NCBI RefSeq assembly: GCF_013299165.1
Contig: NZ_JAAFKD010000015.1
Span: 1-64,000, forward strand
Direction: 5' to 3'
DNA: 64,000 nt
DNA from: Microcoleus sp. bin38.metabat.b11b12b14.051
GTDB lineage: Bacteria > Cyanobacteriota > Cyanobacteriia > Cyanobacteriales > Microcoleaceae
Shown here: positions 44,220 to 51,719 of the stretch, in pieces
Numbering within the stretch: the stretch's first letter is position 1
Layout of the letters: every line of letters begins with the position of its first letter
The notes under the pieces: model-generated
The model's database searches: none
The model's input: the letters and a program-made list of their open reading frames with translations, nothing else
Told to the model about the DNA's origin: nothing
Program-made: the position numbers and the translations under genes

Positions 44220-44888
44220 ATGACCGCTGAAAATTTCTCCTCGCCAGACCAAAACATCCAGCTATCGGGTATCAGCGAGCAAACCTACGAAACCTTGCTC
44301 GCCGAATTCAGTAACCCCTCACTGCGGCTGACATACAATGGTGGCCATCTCGAAATTCTGGAACCTTCGCCAGAACACCAATTTTACAAAACAATAATCA
44401 GTAGATTTGTCGAGACCCTAGCTGAAGAATTCGGAGTTAATATTGCAGCGGTCGGTTCCACAAATTTTCAGCGTGCAGAACTCAGCATTACCAAACCCAA
44501 CGAATGTTTTTACATCCAGAATTTCTGTGCAATTCAAAACCCAAAAAATATCAACACGAGTCAAAATCCGCCGGACTTAGTAGTGGAAATTGATATCGCG
44601 AGTTGTTCGCAAAATAGCTTGCAAGTTTATGCCGATGTCGGCGTGCCGGAAGTTTGGATTTATAATGGGGAACGGCTGATTATCAACAGATTAGAAAATA
44701 GAGCCTACGTTTCGAGCGAGTCCCTGCGGGATAGCTCCGCCGCGCGTAGTTTAGCCTTTCCCGCCGTAAATATTTTAGAAATTGTCAATTTTTTACAACA
44801 AGCAGAAACAATGGATTACTTAGAAGTAGTTAAAGCATTTCGGAATTGGGTAAAAAGTGAAATACTACCAATTAACAAGCTCAGCTAG
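44220..44888 (+). CDS. Uma2-family endonuclease-like protein (DUF820)
   Basis: 222 residues from the ATG at 44220 (MTAENFSSPDQNI). An earlier in-frame start at 44118 overlaps the upstream stop, but its 34 extra codons lie in a common cyanobacterial palindrome (GGCTACGCCCCGGCTTGCGC), so it is probably not used. Family elements are LRLTYNGGHLEILEPSPEH (about 42-60), PPDLVVEIDIASCSQNSLQV with Asp and Glu, and VPEVWIYNGERLIIN. A repeat insertion (GAGTCCCTGCGGGATAGCTC) at about 44720-44755 extends the reading frame by about 11 residues. The gene therefore carries both an added leader and an internal repeat. Confidence 0.8.
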   Translation: MTAENFSSPDQNIQLSGISEQTYETLLAEFSNPSLRLTYNGGHLEILEPSPEHQFYKTIISRFVETLAEEFGVNIAAVGSTNFQRAELSITKPNECFYIQNFCAIQNPKNINTSQNPPDLVVEIDIASCSQNSLQVYADVGVPEVWIYNGERLIINRLENRAYVSSESLRDSSAARSLAFPAVNILEIVNFLQQAETMDYLEVVKAFRNWVKSEILPINKLS

Positions 44889-44934
44889 GACGCGCACCCC
44901 CCAGGTATAGACGAGTCTCAAAAAGGTGAGGTCT

Positions 44935-44985
44935 AGGTTTAGATTTTAGATTTTAGATTTTAGATTTTAGATTTTAGATTGGGGG
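44935..44985. repeat. Heptamer repeat (TTTTAGA)
   Basis: About six copies of AGATTTT in a row. The complementary run (AAAATCT) is at 47838-47870. These are the short tandem heptamers typical of filamentous cyanobacteria. Confidence 0.9.
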
Positions 44986-45120
44986 ATTGAGGGATCGATC
45001 GGTCAATATCTCCTATGAGAGATCGAACTGCTATATAAAAAACCGGATTATGATAAAGTATAAATCAAGAACTCATCAAAATCTCCATCACAGTCTGGCA
45101 GAGCCAGCACTTCTACCGAT

Positions 45121-46305
45121 ATGCGATCGCTAGAGTCTCATAACAAATACCCAGATTGCTTGTGGATGCAACTAGAAGCAATTCCAGTGCCGTCGGTTGC
45201 AGCCCAAACCCAGCAGCTCGACATTCACTTGAGCCTCAATTTTAACGAGCACTGGGAGCCGCTGCTGGGCGGTAGGGTAAAATTTGGCCTGCAAGGCGGG
45301 ACGCTCAAGCTAAGTCTGGAAAACTGCGAAATCCCCGTAGCATCGCGTCAGTTAGTCGGCGATTTCGCGCTGTCATCAATCGAAAGCAGCACAGAAGTTT
45401 TGTTGAACGAAAGTCAGCATGAAAATGCGGAAAATTTGGACGATACAGACGGCACGTTGTGTCACGTTTCTACAGTGGGCGACGATACAAAGCCTGCTTG
45501 GATTTTTTCCTTAAAACGAGGCAAGCCAGTATTAAAAGGTTTGCTCAAAAGTGCTAAAATAGGAGGATTTGAAGCGAAACCACTGCGAATTGCAGCGGTT
45601 TTTGAAGTTGCGAAAGAAGATATCTATCTCACAGATGCGGAGGGTTTGTGGCCGCACGATATCACACCCAATCAACATTCGGTTTTAGAAAGAATCTTGA
45701 CTGTATATTTGCAAGCAAATAAACTGCAACCGGCTCTGAGTTGGGCGCTTTTATCTTACAATTTGCCTGCGGTGGAAGCGCCAGAGGTGGAAATTGTCGC
45801 GGAAGCCGAAGCTCAATTGCAGGAAATGGTCGATCGCATTATTTCCGCTGAAACCGACGATTTTGCCGAACTGGCAAAAATCGCAAACCTCAATCCAGCA
45901 GAGGATTTCGCGGGCGGTAGCTTGCGCGGGACGAGTTTAAGTGCAGTGGATTTTAGCAGCGCCAATCTCCCGGGAGCCAACTTCCGCGGTGCAAACTTAA
46001 ACGATGCGGATTTCAGCGACGCCAACCTGCAAAATTCCAAATTCGGTGGTGCAGATTTGAGCGGCGCTTTTTTAGGAAATGCCGATTTGAGCGGCGCAGA
46101 TTTGTACCGCGCCAGTCTGGCTTTAGCAAACCTCAGCGGCGCAGATTTGAGCGGCGCAAATCTGCTCGAAGTGAACTTAACAAATGCTAATTTCAGCGGT
46201 GCTAATGTCGAGTCAGCCAGGTTTGGGAATAACTCGGGACTGGCGGAGGATGTGAAGCTAAATTTACAGCAACGAGGAGCGATTTTTGAGACAGTTGACA
46301 GTTGA
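45121..46305 (+). CDS. Pentapeptide-repeat protein
   Basis: 394 residues. The N-terminal ~200 residues form a beta-rich domain of unknown type (LDIHLSLNFNEHWEPLLGGR, LKRGKPVLKGLLKSAKIGGF). DFAELAKIANLNPAEDFAGG then introduces about 95 residues of A[DN]LSGA pentapeptides, and the C-terminus is GLAEDVKLNLQQRGAIFE. The last three parts match the end of 42329-43495, so the two proteins share a module with different N-terminal partners. No signal peptide or membrane segment is seen. The start is ATG 45121 (in ATGCGATCGC, overlapping a HIP1 site). The role is unknown. Confidence 0.8.
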   Translation: MRSLESHNKYPDCLWMQLEAIPVPSVAAQTQQLDIHLSLNFNEHWEPLLGGRVKFGLQGGTLKLSLENCEIPVASRQLVGDFALSSIESSTEVLLNESQHENAENLDDTDGTLCHVSTVGDDTKPAWIFSLKRGKPVLKGLLKSAKIGGFEAKPLRIAAVFEVAKEDIYLTDAEGLWPHDITPNQHSVLERILTVYLQANKLQPALSWALLSYNLPAVEAPEVEIVAEAEAQLQEMVDRIISAETDDFAELAKIANLNPAEDFAGGSLRGTSLSAVDFSSANLPGANFRGANLNDADFSDANLQNSKFGGADLSGAFLGNADLSGADLYRASLALANLSGADLSGANLLEVNLTNANFSGANVESARFGNNSGLAEDVKLNLQQRGAIFETVDS

Positions 46306-47191
46306 CAGTTGGTAGTTGGTAGGGGCGGTGCCCCCGTGCCCGCCCTCAGTTGACAGTTGGTAGGGGCGGTGCCCCCGTGCCCGCCCTCAGTTGACGCAAG
46401 GAGGGCGACTTCTATCTGGAATAAAGAGGATTGGAGTAATGAATAGTCTTTTTAAATTTTCCAATACAAGGAAGGGAGAGGCTTTCAATCATTTTTTATT
46501 GTAAAAATTTTGTCTGATTTAAGATATTTGTAGAATTCAACATCAATTAAATAAACCATACAAAATATACCAAGTTAAAAAAACATTGCTACCAAAAATA
46601 AATTAGAGGTTTTTACCTGTAGGGAAACGGCACTGCCGGAGACGGCAATTTATGATTATGACTGATAATTTATAGCGGTTCTCAAAAAAGTGAGGATAGC
46701 CCTGTTTGGCCTGTTTGGCTTATGCCCTATGCCCTATGCCCTATGCCCTATGCCCTGTTTGCCCTATGCCCTATGCCAGATAGTACCTCATATGAGAGCT
46801 TGAAAGGCTATATATACGCTTAATGTAGCAACAATTTGTCACGCATGGTATTAATACTAGCCTCAACTTCTTGAGGAAATACGATAGATTCGCGAGCTAG
46901 AGTAACTTATTTTAGTTAACTACTATTTCCACAACCACACAAAATATCATATTGTGTCCTTCCACATTTTTGCTATCAAAAAAATGGTGCGATCGCTCCC
47001 CTAGCATCGAAAAGTCGAAATCCCTTTACTCGTGTTTCACCGGCGAGAAGTGCGATCGCCCTTCTCACCCAAGTGTAAAGTTTTATTACAGTTATATTTT
47101 TGTAGCTTTAGATACAGAAATATCTGATATAGTCATAAATAGGAACAAAAAAGCAGCCCAACATTAATCAAGGAAAACGGAGGAACCGGAT
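46306..47191. other. Intergenic region with heptamer, tandem and HIP1 repeats
   Basis: It begins with two tandem ~42-bp units (GTTGACAGTTGGTAGGGGCG, GTGCCCCCGTGCCCGCCCTC) and continues with a TATGCCC heptamer run at 46722-46765. A HIP1-type repeat (GGTGCGATCGCTCCCCTAGC, CACCGGCGAGAAGTGCGATC) lies at 46985-47065. No gene is supported. Confidence 0.7.
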
Positions 47192-47386
47192 ATGTCTACC
47201 GAAAATCAAGCCCGCTCTCTGATGATGCGCCACCACCACATGGTGAAGAACCGGCAGCAATCCATGCTCAACCGCAGCGCTACCGAAGTTGGGATGGAAG
47301 ATACCCAATACTGGGGCCACATTCAAGGCAAGCCGCAGCCCAGCCTTAAAGACAGTTACGATCGCAGCAACGCCACCATGAGCTAA
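47192..47386 (+). CDS. Small basic protein, paralogue 1
   Basis: 64 residues, AACGGAGG ribosome-binding site 8 bases before ATG. The first ~33 residues (ARSLMMRHHHMVKNRQQSML) are very similar to the next small gene, while the tail (GMEDTQYWGHIQGKPQPSLK) is specific. The shared core is rich in Arg, His, Met and Gln and probably one amphipathic helix. I do not recognise the family. The two genes are adjacent and in the same direction, so they may be co-transcribed. An RNA- or membrane-associated role would suit the basic helix but is a guess. Confidence 0.7.
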   Translation: MSTENQARSLMMRHHHMVKNRQQSMLNRSATEVGMEDTQYWGHIQGKPQPSLKDSYDRSNATMS

Positions 47387-47448
47387 GGCAAAGCTCAATT
47401 TCCCCAATTGCCCGCAAACCTATTACCTACATTTGGAGAAAACCAGTT

Positions 47449-47589
47449 ATGTCTACTCAACAACAAGCGCGCAGCTTGATGATGCGCCACCAACATCTCG
47501 TCAAAAACCGTCAGGAATCCATGCTGAGCCGCGCGGCTGCTGAAGTTGGTTTAGATACTGGTTCTCAGGCGAGTGTCGATCGCAAATAA
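47449..47589 (+). CDS. Small basic protein, paralogue 2
   Basis: 46 residues, below the size that gene finders often accept, with TTTGGAG 8 bases upstream. MSTQQQARSLMMRHQHLVKN and RQESMLSRAAAEVGL match the preceding gene in 22 of the first 33 positions or more, with conservative changes, so selection on protein level is likely. The tail is short (DTGSQASVDRK). The two genes are separated by 62 bases. It looks like a tandem duplication with loss of the tail, or the reverse. No known family is identified. Confidence 0.7.
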   Translation: MSTQQQARSLMMRHQHLVKNRQESMLSRAAAEVGLDTGSQASVDRK

Positions 47590-47917
47590 CTCATTTTTTC
47601 AACAGCGAGACAGTTGAATCGAGTTGGTTGTTTGCCAGCTAAAAATTAATCATGACAGTGACAAAACCATCGCGGCTTCTTCTTGAGTTCGATCTCTACA
47701 GAAGAAGTCGCGATTAATTTTATGGGGTTGGTTAAACTCAAAAAGTGAAGCAGCACATTTCCACGCATCGGGGCATCGGGTGCGGAACCATAAAATGACG
47801 AAGGAACAACTCTTTCATTCGTCATTTATTGGCAATCTAAAATCTAAAATCTAAAATCTAAAATCTAAAATGATATAATCCCCTCTCAATAGAATAGAAA
47901 GATCTAGGGAGGTCATC
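47590..47917. other. Intergenic region with inverted repeat and heptamers
   Basis: ATCGCGGCTTCTTC (47669-47682) pairs with GAAGAAGTCGCGAT (47701-47714), a possible terminator of the small-protein pair although no T run follows. A heptamer run (AAAATCT) lies at 47838-47870, complementary to that at 44935. Confidence 0.6.
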
Positions 47918-49159
47918 ATGTCGGACTGGAAAGAAATTGGCGGCGGAGTTACAGCACCCAGAGGATATCGAGCATCGGGAATTACAGCGGGTTTGAAGCC
48001 TTCAGGCTTGCCGGATTTAAGTTTAATTTTGTCAGAGGTGGACGCGATCGCCGCGGGAGTCTTCACCACATCCACAGTCCGGGCTGCTTGCGTGGACTAC
48101 TGCCGCCAGCGCTTGCAAGCTAAACCCAGCGCCAAAGCAATTTTGTGCAATGCCGGACAAGCTAATGCTGCTACTGGCGAACTAGGTTTGGCAGATGCCC
48201 TCGAAAGCGCGAAATTGTTGGGAGAAGCGCTGAATATTCCTTCAGAATCGATTCTGTTGGCCTCCACGGGCGTGATCGGACAGCGGATTAAAATGGAGCC
48301 GCTGAGGGCGGGAATTCCGCGATTGGTTGCTGAGGCCTCGGCAACTGGTTCTGATGCTGCTGCTAAGGCTATTTGTACGACTGATTTGGTGCCGAAAACG
48401 ATCGCCCTAGAAACCATGTTTGGCGATCGGCCGGTACGCATCGGCGGCATTTGCAAAGGTTCGGGAATGATTCACCCAAATATGGCAACAATGCTCGCAT
48501 TTGTAACTTGCGATGCAGCAGTATCGTCGCATTTGTGGCAGGAAATGGTGAGTCGGGCGGCTAACAGAAGTTTCAATCAAATTACTGTTGACGGCGATAC
48601 CAGTACCAACGATTCGCTAATTGCTTTGACTAACGGCCAATCTCGCACGCCTGCGATTACAGAAATGGGCCCGGAGGCTGAAAAATTAGAGGCGATGCTA
48701 ACAGAAGTTTGCGTGCATTTGGCAAAGGCGATCGCCCGCGATGGCGAAGGTGCAACTTGTTTGGTAGAAGTGCAAGTTAGCGGCGCCGCCGACGAAGTTT
48801 CTGCGAGTAAAATTGCCAAAACAATTGTCGGTTCTTCTTTGGTGAAGGCTGCTATTTTTGGACGCGATCCGAATTGGGGCAGAATTGCGGCGGCGGCGGG
48901 ACGCGCGGGAGTTCCTTTTGAACAAGAGAATTTGCGGATTCAATTGGGAGATTTTTTGATGATGGAAAACGGACAACCGAAGGAGTTTGATAAATCTGTT
49001 GCGAGTAATTACATGAAGGCTGCGGCTGCTGGTGAATATCTGAAGGAAGACACGGTTTTAATTCAGGTTAGTGTCGGGAATGGCGGCGGTTTTGCGAAGG
49101 CTTGGGGATGCGATTTGAGTTACGACTACGTGAAGATTAACGCTGAGTATACGACTTAA
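47918..49159 (+). CDS. argJ: Bifunctional ornithine acetyltransferase / N-acetylglutamate synthase
   Basis: 413 residues. ArgJ transfers the acetyl group from N-acetylornithine to glutamate in the cyclic arginine pathway, and in bifunctional forms also uses acetyl-CoA. Visible features are TAPRGYRASGITAGLKPSGL at the start, AAGVFTTSTVRAACVDYC, and HPNMATMLAFVT, where autocleavage occurs before the nucleophile Thr. DTSTNDSLIALTNG and FGRDPNWGRIAAAAGRAGV follow. The chain ends near a segment including VNGGGFAKAWGCDLSYDYV-type residues. Start ATG 47918 has GGGAGG upstream. The protein is full length. Confidence 0.95.
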   Translation: MSDWKEIGGGVTAPRGYRASGITAGLKPSGLPDLSLILSEVDAIAAGVFTTSTVRAACVDYCRQRLQAKPSAKAILCNAGQANAATGELGLADALESAKLLGEALNIPSESILLASTGVIGQRIKMEPLRAGIPRLVAEASATGSDAAAKAICTTDLVPKTIALETMFGDRPVRIGGICKGSGMIHPNMATMLAFVTCDAAVSSHLWQEMVSRAANRSFNQITVDGDTSTNDSLIALTNGQSRTPAITEMGPEAEKLEAMLTEVCVHLAKAIARDGEGATCLVEVQVSGAADEVSASKIAKTIVGSSLVKAAIFGRDPNWGRIAAAAGRAGVPFEQENLRIQLGDFLMMENGQPKEFDKSVASNYMKAAAAGEYLKEDTVLIQVSVGNGGGFAKAWGCDLSYDYVKINAEYTT

Positions 49160-49194
49160 GGGCGATCGTAATTTCAGAGGCCGGGGCGAATGGA

Positions 49195-49617
49195 TTTCGT
49201 GGCGACACAGCCCCGGCGATTTCAATCGCGGCAGCCCCGGCGATTGAAATCGCGGCGACACAGACAAAACCCACCTCCGTGGGTTGAAGATGCACGGGCG
49301 ATTGAAATTGCGGCAGCCCCGGCGATTGAAATCGCGGCGACACAGACAAAACCCGCCTCCGCGGGTTGAAGATGCACGGGCGATTGAAATTGCGGCAGCC
49401 CCGGCGATTGAAATCGCGGCGACACAGACAAAACCCGCCTCCGCGGGTTGAAGATGCACGGGCGATTGAAATTGCGGCAGCCCCGGCGATTGAAATCGCG
49501 GCGACACAGACAAAACCCGCCTCCGCGGGTTGAAGATGCACGGGCGATTGAAATTGCGGCAGCCCCGGCGATTGAAATCGCGGCGACACAGGCAAAACCC
49601 GCCTCCGCGGGTTGAAG
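49195..49617 (-). repeat. REP array 1 (five 82-bp units)
   Basis: Units at 49257, 49339, 49421, 49503 and 49585 (position of GACACAG), exactly 82 bp apart. Each contains the hairpin CCCGCCTCCGCGGG followed by TTGAAGA, and inverted GCGATTGAAATCGC elements. Read leftward this is TTCAACCCGCGGAGGCGGGT, the same family as in arrays 2 and 3. It ends 27 bases before the RAYT start codon. Confidence 0.9.
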
Positions 49618-49643
49618 ACAAATTTTACAGATTTTTAATAGAA

Positions 49644-50081
49644 ATGAGAGACAATTTTACGCAGTTATATGTCCATTTTACTTGGGCAACTTGGGATAGA
49701 TTGCCTTTGATTACTCCTGATATTCAACAACTTATCTATGCAGCAATTATTGCAGAATGTCAGAAGTTGGGATGCACTGTGATTGCTGTTGGCGGTATCG
49801 AAGATCACGTTCACCTGTTAACAGGTTTTCCGACTACTTTAGCGGTATTTGAGATAATTAAGCAAGTCAAGGGCAGTTCTTCCCATTTAATCACTCACGA
49901 AATTAAACCGGGTGATTTTTTAAAATGGCAAGGCAGCTATGGGGCATTTACTGTTAGCCGTGATGGGCTCGACGTTGTGACTAAATATATCAAAAATCAA
50001 GCTGTTCACCATAAGGAGAAATCAATGATTCCTCATTGGGAACTGACTCACAAACCACTAGATAATCTCAATCGCCCGTGA
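49644..50081 (+). CDS. RAYT-type (IS200/Y1 family) transposase
   Basis: 145 residues from ATG 49644. This is a HUH endonuclease: VGGIEDHVHLLTGFP has the His-x-His pair (H55, H57), and Tyr115 in DVVTKYIKNQAVHH is the nucleophile. The N-terminal YVHFTWATWDRLPLIT is typical of the TnpA_REP/IS200 family. REP-associated tyrosine transposases act on REP hairpins rather than on classic IS ends. Here REP-like arrays stand directly on both sides with opposite orientation. It lacks a TnpB partner. It is intact in length, so it may still be active on the arrays. Confidence 0.85.
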   Translation: MRDNFTQLYVHFTWATWDRLPLITPDIQQLIYAAIIAECQKLGCTVIAVGGIEDHVHLLTGFPTTLAVFEIIKQVKGSSSHLITHEIKPGDFLKWQGSYGAFTVSRDGLDVVTKYIKNQAVHHKEKSMIPHWELTHKPLDNLNRP

Positions 50082-50082
50082 T

Positions 50083-50520
50083 TCTTCAACCCGCGGAGGC
50101 GGGTTTCGTTTGTGTCGCCGCGAATTCGATTCGCCGGGAATCCGCCCACAATTCTTGAATCCAAAATTTCTTCAACCCGCGGAGGCGGGTTTAGTTTGTG
50201 TCGCCGCGATTTCAATCGCCGGGAATCTCAATCGCCAGCGATTCTTGAATCCAAAATTTCTTCAACCCGCGGAGGCGGGTTTCGTTTGTGTCGCCGCGAT
50301 TTCAATCGCCGGGAATCTCAACCGCCAGCGATTCTTGAATCCAAAATTTCTTCAACCCGCGGAGGCGGGTTTCGTTTGTGTCGCCGCGAATTCGATTCGC
50401 CGGGGCTGTGTCGCCCGCGAATTCGATTCGCCGGGGCTGTGTCGCCGCGAATTCGATTCGCCGGGGCTGTGTCGCCGCGAATTCGATTCGCCGGGGCTGT
50501 GTCGCCACGAATTCAATCAC
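50083..50520 (+). repeat. REP array 2 plus short tandem units
   Basis: Four hairpins CCCGCGGAGGCGGG at 50090, 50176, 50266 and 50356, followed by TTTCGTTTGTGTCGCCGCG and a GATTTCAATCGCCGGGA block. From 50390 about five ~32-bp units (GAATTCGATTCGCCGGGGCT) follow. Orientation is opposite to array 1. Frames through it are artefacts. Confidence 0.9.
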
Positions 50521-50561
50521 CCCGAATCTCCACCACCCGCGAATTCCATCCGCGCGCAATC

Positions 50562-51581
50562 TCAATCACCTACAATTTCCAGCACTATTTTACCCGTTAC
50601 TGAACCTGTTTCTAACAACTCATGCGCGGCTTGAGCTTGTTCTAGAGGGAAAGTTTGACTGACGTGAATTTTCAATAAATTACGATCGCACAAACGAGCG
50701 CACTGCTGCAAAATCTTCGCCTGCTGTTGCTGTTCCTCCACCAAACCTTGCAGCATCGGTGTTAACATTAATTCCAGACTAATTCGCAGATTACGCATTC
50801 TCGCTGTTTTCAAATTGCCTAAAGCCGGATCGGGCTCCAAAATTGTTACCAAATCTCCATAAATCTTCACAGCCGGAATTATTTGGTAAAAACTTTCTCC
50901 CCCGACTGTATCGAAGGCCAAGTCAACTCCTTGTCCCTGAGTCCAAGTCAAAACCTGATCGACAACATCAGTGTTTTTGTATAAAATAACTGAATCAGCA
51001 CCCAAAGAGCTACAAATTTCGGCTTTTGCTTGGGAACTAACAGTGGTGCAAACCTCAGCGCCTTGCAAGGAAGCCAACTGTATCGCGACGTGGCCGACAC
51101 CGCCTGCACCTGCTAAAATTAGCACTTTCTTTGATAACACCTGGCCAGCTTGCAAGCGCCCTCGATCGTAGAGCGATTCCCACGCTGTAATTAAAACTAA
51201 TGGTGCACCCGCCGCCTCAGCAAAACTTAATGCAGCAGGCTTGATGGCGAGAAACCTTTCGTCTACAACGGCAAACTCAGCATAAGTACCGATCGACCCG
51301 CCCAAACCTCCGTTGCAGAAAAAAACCTCGTCTCCGACTTGGACACTCTGCACAGCATCACCGAGGGCCTCTACTACTCCCGCACCGTCGCACCCCAAAA
51401 CGTGAGGACTTTTCTCCGGGTAAAAAGTGCCACGCGATCGCAACTTAGTATCTATCGGATTGAGTCCCGCCGCCCGCAACCGCACCAAAACTTCAGTTTC
51501 TGTTTGTATAGTAGGGGCGGGGATATCTTGCAATTTCAATACGGACGGGCTTCCGGGGGTTTCAAAAACGATCGCTTTCAT
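50562..51581 (-). CDS. Zinc-type alcohol dehydrogenase/quinone oxidoreductase-like
   Basis: 339 residues of the medium-chain dehydrogenase/reductase fold. The GroES-like N-domain shows HVLGCDGAGVVEALGDAV. The Rossmann motif is LILAGAGGVGHVAIQLASL near residue 155-173. The zinc-ligand Cys cluster of classic alcohol dehydrogenases is absent, so it is closer to quinone oxidoreductases (NADPH-dependent, zinc-free). The end GKIVLEIVGD is in the usual place. Substrate unknown. It runs against the REP array and stands alone. The stop is 42 bases from the last 32-bp repeat. Confidence 0.85.
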   Translation of the reverse strand: MKAIVFETPGSPSVLKLQDIPAPTIQTETEVLVRLRAAGLNPIDTKLRSRGTFYPEKSPHVLGCDGAGVVEALGDAVQSVQVGDEVFFCNGGLGGSIGTYAEFAVVDERFLAIKPAALSFAEAAGAPLVLITAWESLYDRGRLQAGQVLSKKVLILAGAGGVGHVAIQLASLQGAEVCTTVSSQAKAEICSSLGADSVILYKNTDVVDQVLTWTQGQGVDLAFDTVGGESFYQIIPAVKIYGDLVTILEPDPALGNLKTARMRNLRISLELMLTPMLQGLVEEQQQQAKILQQCARLCDRNLLKIHVSQTFPLEQAQAAHELLETGSVTGKIVLEIVGD

Positions 51582-51719
51582 AGCGTGATATTAACTCTCT
51601 TGTCGGCTTCACCTGCGATCCTACCTTGTATTTGTTACTCATCCGTGACGATACTTAGTTATTTTTAATAAATAGATTGGCTTCAAGTAACTACTACAAT
51701 TGTCGAGCGGTGCTAATCG

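Noticed and set aside
47168-47407. Leftward frame across the small basic gene
   Set aside because: Complement of the coding strand; the rightward frame has a ribosome-binding site and a paralogue next door.
49058-49621. Leftward frames through REP array 1
   Set aside because: They arise from palindromic repeats and overlap argJ and its 3' end; no start signals.
49195-50520. CRISPR array
   Set aside because: The repeats have nearly identical spacers as well as repeats, palindromic cores and a transposase between them; no cas genes are present.
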